Made by a program: the position numbers and the translations under genes | Part shown: piece by piece, positions 25,006 through 38,840 of the stretch | Layout of the letters: every line of letters begins with the position of its first letter | How positions within the stretch are numbered: position 1 is the first letter of the stretch | Notes under the pieces: generated by a model | The model's database searches: none | Told to the model about the DNA's origin: nothing | What the model saw: only the letters and a program-made list of their open reading frames with translations | DNA from: Bradyrhizobium valentinum | GTDB lineage: Bacteria > Pseudomonadota > Alphaproteobacteria > Rhizobiales > Xanthobacteraceae | Length of the DNA stretch: 44,119 bases | Assembly (NCBI RefSeq): GCF_001440405.1 | Contig: NZ_LLXX01000025.1 | Span: forward strand, 1 to 44,119 | Reading direction: 5' to 3'

Positions 25006-25761
25006 ATGGCAGCGAATGACAATCGCCATGTGATTGCGGTCACCGATGGGGCGGCGATGGCGGCGACCGCCGCCGAGCATTTGCTGGCCAGAACGGCTGC
25101 CAACAGCGGCCGCGTGGCGATCTGCCTGACCGGCGGATCGAGCCCGAAGCTGCTTTATCAACTGCTCGCAACCGAGGCCTATCGGAGCCGGATCCCCTGG
25201 GAGCGCGTGCACTGGTTCATCGGCGACGAACGCTTCGTGCCGGCGGACGATCCGCTCAACAACATGGGCATGGCGCAAACGATTTTCCTCAATCAATGCG
25301 CGCCGACAGCGAACATCCATCCGATTCCGACCGCGACCGCCGACCCCGCCGATCCCGACCGGGGCGCCGCGCTTTACGAACGGGAATTGCAGTCGTTTTA
25401 CGGGGCAGACACGCTCGACCAAGCGAGGCCCCTGTTCGACCTCGTGCTGATGGGCGTCGGTCCCGACGGCCATACGGCCTCGCTGTTTCCCGGCGATCCC
25501 GCGCTCGACGAGAATGCGCGCTGGGTCGTCGGCGTGCCACGGGCGAATGTCGTGCCGTTCGTTCCGCGGATTACTCTCACGCTGCCCACCCTCGCCTCCT
25601 GCCACGAAATGCTGTTCGAGGTTTCTGGCCGGGACAAGCGGGCGATCTTGACGCGCCTGTTCGCAGGCGAGAACCTGCCCGCCAACCGCGCGCAGTCCTC
25701 CGGCGAGACGACCTGGCTGGTCGACCGGGAAGCGCTTCCGGGGGATTTTGGTGGGCAGTAA
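25006..25761 (+). CDS. pgl: 6-phosphogluconolactonase
   Basis: A protein of 251 residues in the DevB/SOL family. It hydrolyses 6-phosphogluconolactone from Zwf. Motifs include AICLTGGSSPKLLY near residue 40, the WFIGDERFVPADDPLNNMGM block at about 62-85 and LMGVGPDGHTASLFPG at about 149, which holds the catalytic histidine. The ATG follows the zwf stop by 3 bases. The 3' end overlaps gntK by 11 bases. Confidence 0.96.
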   Translation: MAANDNRHVIAVTDGAAMAATAAEHLLARTAANSGRVAICLTGGSSPKLLYQLLATEAYRSRIPWERVHWFIGDERFVPADDPLNNMGMAQTIFLNQCAPTANIHPIPTATADPADPDRGAALYERELQSFYGADTLDQARPLFDLVLMGVGPDGHTASLFPGDPALDENARWVVGVPRANVVPFVPRITLTLPTLASCHEMLFEVSGRDKRAILTRLFAGENLPANRAQSSGETTWLVDREALPGDFGGQ

Positions 25762-26272
25762 GACTCCTTGTGCGCTGGTGGTGATGGGCGTTTCCGGCTC
25801 GGGCAAGAGCACCATCGCCGATCATCTCGCCGGACGACTCGGCTGGCGCTACGAGGACGGCGACAGGTTTCACCCGCCGGGCAACGTTGCGAAGATGAGC
25901 GCCGGCCATCCGCTCACCGACGAGGACCGCTGGCCATGGCTGCAGGCGATTGCCGACGAGATCGACCGCGTCTGCACATCCGGCGCGCACGTCGTGATCG
26001 CCTGCTCGGCGCTGAAGCGCGCCTATCGTGACGTCCTCGTGCACGGCCGCGACGATGTCAGGATCGTTTTTCTCGACGGCATGCAGGATCTGATCGCGGC
26101 CCGCCTTGCGGCACGCAAGGGCCATTTCATGCCGCCCGGCTTGCTCGCCAGCCAGTTCGGGACGCTGGAGCGGCCCGGCTCGAACGAGCGGCCGATCATT
26201 GTATCGATCGATGCGCCGGTTGAGGCGATCGTAGACGACATCGTCAGCCAATTGAACCTGGTTCCCCAATGA
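25751..26272 (+). CDS. gntK: Gluconokinase
   Basis: A protein of 173 residues, a small P-loop kinase that phosphorylates gluconate to 6-phosphogluconate. The Walker A is GVSGSGKST near residue 14, followed by LGWRYEDGDRFHPPGNVAKM, the gluconate-binding region of GntK. Near the middle, VVIACSALKRAYRD is also typical. Two adjacent non-ATG starts exist. The GTG at 25751 has GGGGGA 5 bases upstream and is preferred over the TTG at 25748. It lies inside the end of pgl, and its own stop overlaps the next start (ATGA). It would let gluconate, for example from a PQQ-dependent glucose dehydrogenase, join the pathway. Confidence 0.94.
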   Translation: MGSKTPCALVVMGVSGSGKSTIADHLAGRLGWRYEDGDRFHPPGNVAKMSAGHPLTDEDRWPWLQAIADEIDRVCTSGAHVVIACSALKRAYRDVLVHGRDDVRIVFLDGMQDLIAARLAARKGHFMPPGLLASQFGTLERPGSNERPIIVSIDAPVEAIVDDIVSQLNLVPQ

Positions 26273-27069
26273 CCCGTATTGCGCTTGTTGTTTCCGACGT
26301 CGACGGCACCCTGTTGACGAAAGACAAGATCCTGACCGACGGCGCGAAGGCAGCCGTGCGCAAGCTGCATGCGGCCGGCATCGGCTTCACCATCGTTTCC
26401 AGCCGGCCGACCATCGGCATGGGTTTTCTGATCGAATCGCTTGCGATCACGCTTCCGGTCGGCGCCTTCAACGGCAGCTCGATCGTCGACGCCGGGCTCA
26501 AGCCGATCGAGCAGCATTTGATCGGACCGAGCGTAGCCCAGCGCAGCCTCGACGTGCTCAATGCGTTCGGCGTCGATATCTGGCTGTTCACGAACGATCG
26601 CTGGTACACGCGCAATCCCGACGGCGAGTACGTCCCGCACGAGAAGCGCGCGATCAAGGCCGATCCGACCATCATCGACGATTTCACGCCGCATCTCGCA
26701 GAGACCTGCAAGATCGTGGGCGCCAGTTCGGACGCGGCGCTGTTGCAGCGCTGCGAGGCGGCGATGGGGGAAGCCGTCGGCGCGGAGGCGACCGCGGTCC
26801 GCTCGCAGACCTATTATCTCGACGTCACGCCGCCCGGTCACGACAAGGGCACCTTCGTGGACACGATGACCACGCAGCTCGGCATTTCTGCCGAAGCGGT
26901 GGCGACCATCGGCGACATGGAGAATGATCTTCCGATGTTTGCCCGAAGCGGCGTTTCGTTTGCGATGGGAAATGCCGCCGACGGCATCAAGCAGCGTGCG
27001 ACGCATGTGACCGACAGCAACGAGCGCGATGGATTTGCGCGCGCGATCGATGCGATTCTGAAGAACTGA
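26269..27069 (+). CDS. Cof-type HAD-IIB phosphatase
   Basis: A protein of 266 residues. Motif I is SDVDGTLL, with the nucleophile Asp at about residue 10. Motif II is TIVSSRP and motif IV is IGDMENDLPMF, with a large cap domain between, as in HAD subclass IIB (Cof, YidA). Such enzymes dephosphorylate sugar phosphates and similar small molecules. It shares four bases with gntK and ends the sugar-phosphate operon, so a sugar phosphate is the most likely substrate, but the specificity is unknown. A weak CGACC-GTC-GGTCG hairpin follows the stop, before the convergent GH15 gene. Confidence 0.9.
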   Translation: MTRIALVVSDVDGTLLTKDKILTDGAKAAVRKLHAAGIGFTIVSSRPTIGMGFLIESLAITLPVGAFNGSSIVDAGLKPIEQHLIGPSVAQRSLDVLNAFGVDIWLFTNDRWYTRNPDGEYVPHEKRAIKADPTIIDDFTPHLAETCKIVGASSDAALLQRCEAAMGEAVGAEATAVRSQTYYLDVTPPGHDKGTFVDTMTTQLGISAEAVATIGDMENDLPMFARSGVSFAMGNAADGIKQRATHVTDSNERDGFARAIDAILKN

Positions 27070-27135
27070 CGACGCCTCGACCGTCGGTCGTCGAAGCACG
27101 AGGTCGCCAAGCGGCGCGCCGGAATGACGGCGAGT

Positions 27136-28935
27136 TTATTTCGATCGCTGCATCGCCGGCTTCTCGGTCGGTTTCTCTGCCGCGCTGAGATTATGCGCGG
27201 TGTTGATCAGCGCGATGTGCGTCAGCGCCTGCGGGAAATTGCCGGTCTGGCGGCCGGCGGCCGTATCGTACTCCTCGGCCAAGAGGCCAAGGTCGTTGGC
27301 GATCGCAACAACGCGGGCGAACAGCTCTTGCGCCTTGCCAAGCTCGCCCGCCAGCACATAGGCGTCGGCGAGCCAGAGCGTACAGGCCAGGAACGCGCCT
27401 TCGGCAGGTTGCTTCTCCACCTCGCGGGGATCATGCCGCAGCACAAAGCCGTCGCGCATCAGATGCCGTTCGACCGCTGCAACCGTGCCGCGGACGCGCG
27501 GGTCTTCGGGCGGCAGAAACCCTACCGACGGCAGCAGCAGGATGCTGGCATCGAGCATTTTTGAGCCGTAAGATTCGACGAAGGCGTTCAGCCCGGGGTC
27601 GAAGCCTTTCGAGCAAACGTCGAGGTGAATGGCGTCGCGCAGCACGCGCCATTTCTCGAGCGGCGCCTTGAGGCCGAACGTCTCGGCGCTCTTGATGCCG
27701 CGGTCGAACGCGACCCAAGTCATCACTTTCGACGAAACATAGTGCCTGCCCGCGCCGCGGCGCTCCCAAATGCCGTGATCCGGCTGGTCCCATCGTTCGG
27801 CAAGGTGCTGCAGCACGGCGCATTCCAGCGACCAACTGGTTTCATCCAGTTCGAGCTTGGCGGTGCGCCACTGATGAAAGGCGTCGATCAATTCGCCGTA
27901 GACGTCGAGCTGCAATTGCGCGTGCGCAGCGTTGCCGACCCGCACCGGCCTTGCGCCTTCGTAGCCGGGCAGCCATACGGCCTCCCATTCCAGGAGACGC
28001 CGCTGGCCCATGATGCCGTACATGATCTGCATGTTGGCCGGCGAGCCCGCCGCCGCCCGCAACAGCCATTGGTGCCAGGCGAACGCTTCCCCGGTATAGC
28101 CCGAATTCATCAGCGCCAGCAGCGTGAAGGTGGCGTCGCGCAGCCAGCAGAAGCGATAGTCCCAGTTTCGGGCGCCGCCGAGCTTCTCCGGCAGCGAGGT
28201 CGTTGGCGCGGCGACGATGCCGCCGGTCGGCGCATAGGTCTGCGCCTTCAGCGTGATCAGCGAGCGCATCACGAGGTCGCGGTACTCGCCCCGATAGGTG
28301 CAACGGCTGCACCATTCGGTCCAGAACGCTTCGGTATCCTTCAACGCATATGAAGGATCGATCGGCTTGGGCACGGGCAGATGCGAGGGGCTGTAGGTGA
28401 GCACGAAAGGAACGTTGTCGCCTTCGCCGACCTCGAAATCGGCAACCGTCGTCAGGTCCTCGCCGCGGGTCTCAACCGGCGTCCGCAACACCGTCATGTC
28501 CTGCCCGCAGATCGCGAGCAGCGCCGAACCGTCCTCGTTTCTCTTGACCCAGGGAGTATCGATGCCGAAGCCGAAGCGGATCACCAGTTGCATGTGCATC
28601 CTGACCCGGCCGCGAACGCCGCGCACCAGCCGCACCACGTCGGAGGCGTTGCCGCGCGGTGGCATGAAATCGATCAGGTCGACCGCGCCGCCGGCCGTCT
28701 CGAACCGGGTCTGAAGGATCAGGGTGTCGTCCCAATAGCGGCGCGAAGTGGTGGTCACCTCCTCAACCGGCGCGATCAGCCAGCGGCCGTGCCTTTCGGT
28801 GCCGAGAAGCGCGGCAAAGCAGGCGTCGGAATCGAAGGCCGGCCAGCACAGCCAGTCAATCGAACCGTTCCGGCCGACCAGCGCCGCGGTCTCACAATCG
28901 CCGATCAGCCCATAATCTTCGATACGGCACGGCAA
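27136..28935 (-). CDS. Glycoside hydrolase family 15 (glucoamylase or trehalase)
   Basis: A protein of 599 residues. The N-terminal trehalase-like domain opens with CRIEDYGLIGDCETAALVG and GSIDWLCWPAFDS. The (alpha/alpha)6 catalytic domain contains NWDYRFCWLRDATF at about 255 and GIWERRG, carrying the likely general acid. Near the end, AEEYDTAAGRQTGNFPQALTH contributes the likely base. There is no signal peptide, so it acts in the cytoplasm. Proteins of this type hydrolyse alpha-1,4-glucan ends or trehalose (mycobacterial TreH). The neighbouring trehalose and glycogen genes fit either substrate. It lies downstream of malQ on the same strand, but a strong hairpin in the 136-base gap may separate them. 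Confidence 0.93.
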   Translation of the reverse strand: MPCRIEDYGLIGDCETAALVGRNGSIDWLCWPAFDSDACFAALLGTERHGRWLIAPVEEVTTTSRRYWDDTLILQTRFETAGGAVDLIDFMPPRGNASDVVRLVRGVRGRVRMHMQLVIRFGFGIDTPWVKRNEDGSALLAICGQDMTVLRTPVETRGEDLTTVADFEVGEGDNVPFVLTYSPSHLPVPKPIDPSYALKDTEAFWTEWCSRCTYRGEYRDLVMRSLITLKAQTYAPTGGIVAAPTTSLPEKLGGARNWDYRFCWLRDATFTLLALMNSGYTGEAFAWHQWLLRAAAGSPANMQIMYGIMGQRRLLEWEAVWLPGYEGARPVRVGNAAHAQLQLDVYGELIDAFHQWRTAKLELDETSWSLECAVLQHLAERWDQPDHGIWERRGAGRHYVSSKVMTWVAFDRGIKSAETFGLKAPLEKWRVLRDAIHLDVCSKGFDPGLNAFVESYGSKMLDASILLLPSVGFLPPEDPRVRGTVAAVERHLMRDGFVLRHDPREVEKQPAEGAFLACTLWLADAYVLAGELGKAQELFARVVAIANDLGLLAEEYDTAAGRQTGNFPQALTHIALINTAHNLSAAEKPTEKPAMQRSK

Positions 28936-29000
28936 GATGCTTCACCATTGTAGCGGGATGGCATTTCTTCGAACCGTCATCCCGCTCTACCTTTATCCTG

Positions 29001-29070
29001 GAGCATGATCTCGGGACAAACGCTTCGCGTTTGTCCCGAGGGAAAACCGGCAACCACTTTTCCGGATCAT
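29001..29070. repeat. Palindromic element with a 14-bp hairpin between malQ and the GH15 gene
   Basis: CTCGGGACAAACGC (29010-29023) and its exact complement (29027-29040) form a 14-bp stem with a TTC loop. GGAAAA/TTTTCC forms a second stem and ATGATC/GATCAT an outer pair. The GGAAAACCGG...TTTTCCGGATCAT layout resembles a dispersed palindromic repeat of Bradyrhizobium-type genomes. It would end or attenuate malQ transcripts. Confidence 0.75.
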
Positions 29071-29071
29071 A

Positions 29072-31021
29072 TCAGAGCGCGGCGCGCGATCGCTCGTGGG
29101 TTGCCGCCTTGAGCGCGACGACGTCGACCTTGGATGTCATTTCCTCGATCAGTACCGGAAGCCGTCGCCGCCAGTTCGGATGCTCGTCGACAGTACCGGG
29201 GATATTGGGCTGATCGACTACATCGAGCAGATCTTCCAGCGAGATCGCGAGCAGCCGGGATTTGGTCCGCGCCAGGAAATTCGCTACCGAATAGAGATCG
29301 TTGCGATCGATGGCGTGATGACGCAGCACGTCGTCCAGCATGGCAAGTGCGTGCCAGCGCGCATCGTCGCTCTCGCCGGGATCGATCCCGAGCGAGCGCT
29401 TCAGCGTGAGATCGCCGAACGAGCGCCATCCGGCATAGGTCGAGAGATCGTGGGTGTTGAAGGTGACGAGCGCGTTGGTCAGGTAATGATCGATGTTGCG
29501 GAAGGAGCCCTGGTCGTCGCGCTCGAACATCATCACGAGATACGACCAGATGCCCCAATCGGCCATCTGGTCGCGAAACCCTTCCGGGACGGTGCCGAGG
29601 TCTTCGCCGATCACGACGCAGCGATTCGCAACGCTTTCCTGCGCGGTCACCGCGAGAAGCGCCTCGAACGGCATCTGAACATAGACGCCGTCGCGCGCAC
29701 TGAAGCCCTGTGGCACCAGATAAAGCCGCTTCAGCCCGAGCACATGGTCGAGCCGGATGGCGCCGGCATGCCGCATCGAAGCGCGCAGCATGTCGCGATA
29801 CGGCGCAAAGGATTGCTGCTCGAGGCCAACGGCATTGAAGCCGGCGAGGCCCCAGGTCTGGCCGGCGGTGTTGAGCGGATCGGGCGGCGCACCGACGCCG
29901 AGATGGCGGGAGATCGCGACCTGCTCGTTCCAGGCGTCGAAGCCGTCGGCCTGCACCCCGACCGCGACGTCGAGATAGAGCCCGACCTTCATGCCGAGCT
30001 TCTTCGCCAGATCGGCCGCGGCGCCCAACTGCCGGTCGGCGGTCCATTGCACGAATTCGACGAACTCGATCTCGTCGGCCTCCTCGCCCTCGCGCAACGC
30101 GGCGCATTTGGCATCGTCCGCCTGCCGCCACTCTTCCGGCCATTCCCACCACGGCTTGCCGAATTTGTGCCGCAGCACTTCGAAGCAGGCAAAGTGCGAC
30201 AGCAGGGTGCCGCGCTCGGCGCGGAATTTGTCAAAATCCTGTTGGCGGCCCGGCTTGGCGTTGGCCTTGAAAGCAGCAAAGGCCCTGCGGAGCGCCCGCC
30301 ACTTCAGAGCAGCGACGCCGACGTAATCGACGACATCGCCCGCCCGCAACGGTGCCAGCGCCTCGCGGGTTTCGGAATCGGGCTGAAATTCGGGAAGCTT
30401 TTCGACGTCGATATAGAGCGCGTTGAGAAACAGCCGGCTGTTCGGCGAATAGGGGCTGCAATCGCCCGGGCGATCGTCGAACAGGGTATGCAGCGGATTG
30501 AGGCCGACGCCATCGGCGCCGAGATGATCGGCGAGTTCGATCAGGCTGGCGAGATCGGTGAAGTCGCCCATGCCCCAGTTGCGCGCGGAGCGAACGCCGT
30601 AAAGCTGGGCCGCGAGCAGCCAGCAACGGTCGAACTCGCCACTAAACGCCCTTTCCGGCGCCGAGATCAGCGGTACGTCCTCGGCGGTCGTGGCGTCGCT
30701 CACCTGAAGCCGGTAGACGCCAAGCGGCACGTCCTTGGGCCAGTCGATGGCATGATCCGAACTTTTGCCCTTGGCGATAAGGCCCGAGTCCGCAACGATT
30801 TTCCACTCCGCCGGAAGCCTGACTGTTGCCGGGAGCTCGGTTCGCGACGGCCGCCCAGAACGGACCACAATCGGGTGGCCTATCAGCGGCCCCGGGGCCT
30901 GCGGCGGCAGGGCATCCAGGATAATTTTGAGAGCGGCGGCATCCGTCACACGGCGGTGACCCTGGCCGTCCAGGAACTCGGTCTGAATTCCCTGGGCTTT
31001 GGCTTGAGCAAAAAGGTCCAT
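29072..31021 (-). CDS. malQ: 4-alpha-glucanotransferase (GH77)
   Basis: A protein of 649 residues that transfers alpha-1,4-glucan segments between maltodextrins. Catalytic blocks are AIRLDHVLGLKR (nucleophile Asp), CVVIGEDLGTVP (acid/base Glu) and NTHDLSTYAGW. The region CWLLAAQLYGVRSARNWGMGD is the conserved entry to the GH77 domain. The frame is open to 31135, but the family-like N-terminus MDLFAQAKAQGIQTEFLDG starts at 31021. No good Shine-Dalgarno is visible there, so the start is the main uncertainty. A perfect EcfG-type promoter match lies 80-105 bases upstream. The gene is divergent from treS. Confidence 0.94.
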   Translation of the reverse strand: MDLFAQAKAQGIQTEFLDGQGHRRVTDAAALKIILDALPPQAPGPLIGHPIVVRSGRPSRTELPATVRLPAEWKIVADSGLIAKGKSSDHAIDWPKDVPLGVYRLQVSDATTAEDVPLISAPERAFSGEFDRCWLLAAQLYGVRSARNWGMGDFTDLASLIELADHLGADGVGLNPLHTLFDDRPGDCSPYSPNSRLFLNALYIDVEKLPEFQPDSETREALAPLRAGDVVDYVGVAALKWRALRRAFAAFKANAKPGRQQDFDKFRAERGTLLSHFACFEVLRHKFGKPWWEWPEEWRQADDAKCAALREGEEADEIEFVEFVQWTADRQLGAAADLAKKLGMKVGLYLDVAVGVQADGFDAWNEQVAISRHLGVGAPPDPLNTAGQTWGLAGFNAVGLEQQSFAPYRDMLRASMRHAGAIRLDHVLGLKRLYLVPQGFSARDGVYVQMPFEALLAVTAQESVANRCVVIGEDLGTVPEGFRDQMADWGIWSYLVMMFERDDQGSFRNIDHYLTNALVTFNTHDLSTYAGWRSFGDLTLKRSLGIDPGESDDARWHALAMLDDVLRHHAIDRNDLYSVANFLARTKSRLLAISLEDLLDVVDQPNIPGTVDEHPNWRRRLPVLIEEMTSKVDVVALKAATHERSRAAL

Positions 31022-31022
31022 T

Positions 31023-31038
31023 CGGCACGTACTTTGCA
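31023..31038 (+). promoter_or_regulatory. Sigma-54 promoter facing the treS operon
   Basis: CGGCACGTACTTTGCA matches the sigma-54 consensus TGGCACG-N4-TTGCA at every defined position except the first, including the invariant GG (31024-31025) and GC (31036-31037) ten bases apart. Transcription would begin near 31049, giving a leader of about 45 bases before the 44-codon ORF. The element begins two bases outside the malQ start codon. Any enhancer site would lie within malQ, where GTCAC-N6-GTGAC at 30945-30960 is one candidate. Confidence 0.6.
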
Positions 31039-31063
31039 CGCAAACATCAAACCGATGTCGCGA

Positions 31064-31075
31064 AATTGTCCAATT
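31064..31075. promoter_or_regulatory. Small palindrome in the malQ/treS gap
   Basis: AATTG-TC-CAATT is a perfect 5-bp inverted repeat between the predicted treS-side start site and the leader-ORF Shine-Dalgarno. It could be an operator or chance. It matches no regulator consensus I know. Confidence 0.25.
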
Positions 31076-31093
31076 ACGGGAAGGAGATAGACG

Positions 31094-31224
31094 GTGTGTA
31101 ACGCTCGGACCCACCAACGGTTCCAATGGAACCAAAGCCAGCCGAGCGGATTCTATCTCTGTCCGGAACGTCTCCCTTTCTGCAAACGAAACGGGAGCGT
31201 CATTTCCATGGCAATGGCATCACC

Positions 31225-31228
<4 letters not shown>
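31094..31228 (+). CDS. 44-residue leader ORF coupled to treS
   Basis: A GTG at 31094 follows a strong AAGGAG (31081-31086) with 7-base spacing and opens a 44-codon frame beginning MCNARTHQRFQWNQ and ending SMAMASP. It has cysteines at 2, 23 and 30, no signal peptide and no family I recognise. Its TGA (31226-31228) overlaps the GTG that best fits as the treS start (GTGA), the same overlap style used by other pairs in this window. It is too short for many gene finders. Either the peptide itself matters, or its translation delivers ribosomes to treS, which lacks its own Shine-Dalgarno. Codon use is less GC-biased than in neighbouring genes, so a purely regulatory leader is plausible. Confidence 0.55.
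31100..31124 (-). promoter_or_regulatory. EcfG (general stress sigma) promoter facing malQ
   Basis: Read on the minus strand this is GGAAC (31124-31120), 16 bases, then CGTT (31103-31100). This is a perfect match to the alphaproteobacterial EcfG consensus GGAAC-N16/17-CGTT. Transcription would begin near 31092, about 70 bases before the malQ start. The element lies inside the leader ORF of the opposite strand. Its -35 half is part of a perfect palindrome GGTTCC-AAT-GGAACC (31119-31133). Confidence 0.6.
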
Positions 31229-36761
<5,533 letters not shown>

Positions 36762-36764
36762 CGC

Positions 36765-38840
36765 ATGCGATTGTCCGCGGGAAGCCCCGCCCGCCTCGGA
36801 GCAAGCTGGGACGGCAGGGGCACCAACTTTGCGTTGTTTTCGGCCAATGCGGAGAAAGTCGAGCTTTGCCTGTTCGACGGCCAGGGCCGCCGCGAGCTCG
36901 AGCGCATCGAACTGCCCGAGCGCAACGAGGATGTCTGGCACGGCTATCTCAATGACGTCTCGCCCGGGCAGCTCTATGGCTATCGCGTCCATGGCCCCTA
37001 TGCGCCCGAGCGCGGGCACCGCTTCAACGCCAACAAGCTGCTGCTCGATCCCTATGCCAAGCGGATCGCCGGCCGGCTGGTGTGGAGCGATGCGCATTTC
37101 GGCTATCGCACCGGCAGCGCGCGCGAGGATCTTTCCTTTGACCGCCGCGACAATGCCCGCGGCATGCCGAAAGCGGTGGTGGTCGACGAGACCTTCAACT
37201 GGGGCCGCCGCGAGATACGGCCGAACATCGCCTGGGAGGACACCATTATCTACGAGGCCCACGTCAAGGGCCTGACGCAAAGGCGCGTCGATGTCGGTCC
37301 GGGCTGGCGCGGCACCTATGGCGGGCTGTGCTCGCCGACGATGATCGATCATCTCAAGCGGCTCGGCGTCACCACCATCGAACTGCTGCCGATCCACGGG
37401 CTGATCGACGACCGGGTGCTGGTGGAACGGAAGCTGGCAAACTACTGGGGTTACAACACGCTGGCGTTCTTCGCGCCGGAGCCGCGCTATGCGCAGGACA
37501 ACGCGCTCGACGCGTTCCGCACCACGGTGGCGCGGCTGCACGACGCCGGCATCGAGGTGATGCTCGACGTGGTCTATAACCACACCGCCGAGGGCAATCA
37601 TCTCGGCCCGACGCTGTGTTTCCGCGGCATCGACAACGCGTCCTACTACTGGCTCAGCAAGGACAACCCGCGCTACTACGACGACTTCACCGGCTGCGGC
37701 AGCTCGGTCAACCTCACCCATCCACGCGTGCTGCAGATGGTGATGGATTCGCTGCGCTACTGGGTCGAGGTCTGCCACGTCGACGGTTTCCGCTTCGACC
37801 TCGCGACCACGCTGGCGCGGGGGCCGAACGGCTTCGACCGCAATTCCTCGTTTCTGACCGCGGTGCGGCAGGACCCGGTGCTGGCAACGGTCAAGCTCGT
37901 CGCCGAGCCGTGGGACCTCGGCATGGGCGGCTATCAGGTCGGCGCGTTTCCGTCGCAATGGTCAGAATGGAACGACCGTTATCGCAGCGCCATGCGGCGC
38001 TACTGGAGCGGCGAAGGCAGCCTGATCGGCGAAGTATCGCGTCGCATGACCGCCTCGTCCGACCTGTTTCATCACGACAACCGCGCGACGCGCGCGAGCA
38101 TCAATCACATCACCGTTCATGACGGTTTCACGCTGGCCGACCTGTTCAGCTTCAACGAGAAGCACAACGAGGCGAACGGGGAGGACAATCGCGACGGCTC
38201 CAACGACAACCACAGCAACAATTGCGGCCATGAAGGCCCGACCACTGACGCCGCGATCGTCGCGCTGCGCCGGCAGCTCCGCAAGAACCAGCTCGCCTGC
38301 CTGTTCCTCGCGCAAGGAACGCCCTTGCTGCTGGCCGGTGACGAGGTCGGCAATTCGCAGAACGGCAACAACAACGCCTATTGCCAGGACAACGAAATCG
38401 GCTGGGTGAATTGGGACAATCTCGGCAAGCCGGGCGACGACCTCACCGATTTCATCGGCCACATGACCGCGCTGCGACGGCGCTTCGCCCAACTCCGCTA
38501 CCAGCGCTGGCTCTCCGGACGACGCAAGGATGGCTCCTATGGCGTGCTGTGGCTGACGCCGGCAGCCGAGGAGATGCAGGAAGCCGACTGGAATTTTCCG
38601 GAGGGACGATTCCTCGCCTATGTGCTGGGGCCGTTGGAACAAGGTCAGCCGCCGATCTTTATCGTCCTGAATGCCGCGCCCGAAGAGATCGCTTTCACAT
38701 TGCCCAAGATGACCGAGTACAAAAACTGGCAGCAGGTGCTGAACACGACCGACGCCGGGCAGAGTCCCACCGGTTACGCGTCGGGCGCCAAGACCAGCGC
38801 GCCGCCGCGGTCAGTGCTTGCCTTTGCGGGCGCGGCATGA
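36765..38840 (+). CDS. glgX: Glycogen debranching enzyme GlgX
   Basis: A protein of 691 residues. An N-terminal CBM48-like domain (GASWDGRGTNFALFSANAEK) precedes the GH13 isoamylase domain. Catalytic blocks are DGFRFDLATTLARG, KLVAEPWDLG and the family-typical HDGFTLADLFSFNEKHN, followed by the long Asn/Asp-rich loop at about 460-485. It hydrolyses alpha-1,6 branches of limit dextrins and yields linear chains that TreY can use. It lies between glgB and treZ and overlaps treZ by four bases (ATGA). Confidence 0.96.
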   Translation: MRLSAGSPARLGASWDGRGTNFALFSANAEKVELCLFDGQGRRELERIELPERNEDVWHGYLNDVSPGQLYGYRVHGPYAPERGHRFNANKLLLDPYAKRIAGRLVWSDAHFGYRTGSAREDLSFDRRDNARGMPKAVVVDETFNWGRREIRPNIAWEDTIIYEAHVKGLTQRRVDVGPGWRGTYGGLCSPTMIDHLKRLGVTTIELLPIHGLIDDRVLVERKLANYWGYNTLAFFAPEPRYAQDNALDAFRTTVARLHDAGIEVMLDVVYNHTAEGNHLGPTLCFRGIDNASYYWLSKDNPRYYDDFTGCGSSVNLTHPRVLQMVMDSLRYWVEVCHVDGFRFDLATTLARGPNGFDRNSSFLTAVRQDPVLATVKLVAEPWDLGMGGYQVGAFPSQWSEWNDRYRSAMRRYWSGEGSLIGEVSRRMTASSDLFHHDNRATRASINHITVHDGFTLADLFSFNEKHNEANGEDNRDGSNDNHSNNCGHEGPTTDAAIVALRRQLRKNQLACLFLAQGTPLLLAGDEVGNSQNGNNNAYCQDNEIGWVNWDNLGKPGDDLTDFIGHMTALRRRFAQLRYQRWLSGRRKDGSYGVLWLTPAAEEMQEADWNFPEGRFLAYVLGPLEQGQPPIFIVLNAAPEEIAFTLPKMTEYKNWQQVLNTTDAGQSPTGYASGAKTSAPPRSVLAFAGAA

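Noticed and set aside
29096..31090. 664-codon plus-strand open frame opposite malQ
   Set aside because: Shadow of malQ; no recognisable motif or ribosome site.
31126..31224. ATG at 31126 as the treS start
   Set aside because: No Shine-Dalgarno, low third-position GC, and it conflicts with the leader ORF, whose stop overlaps a better-placed GTG start.
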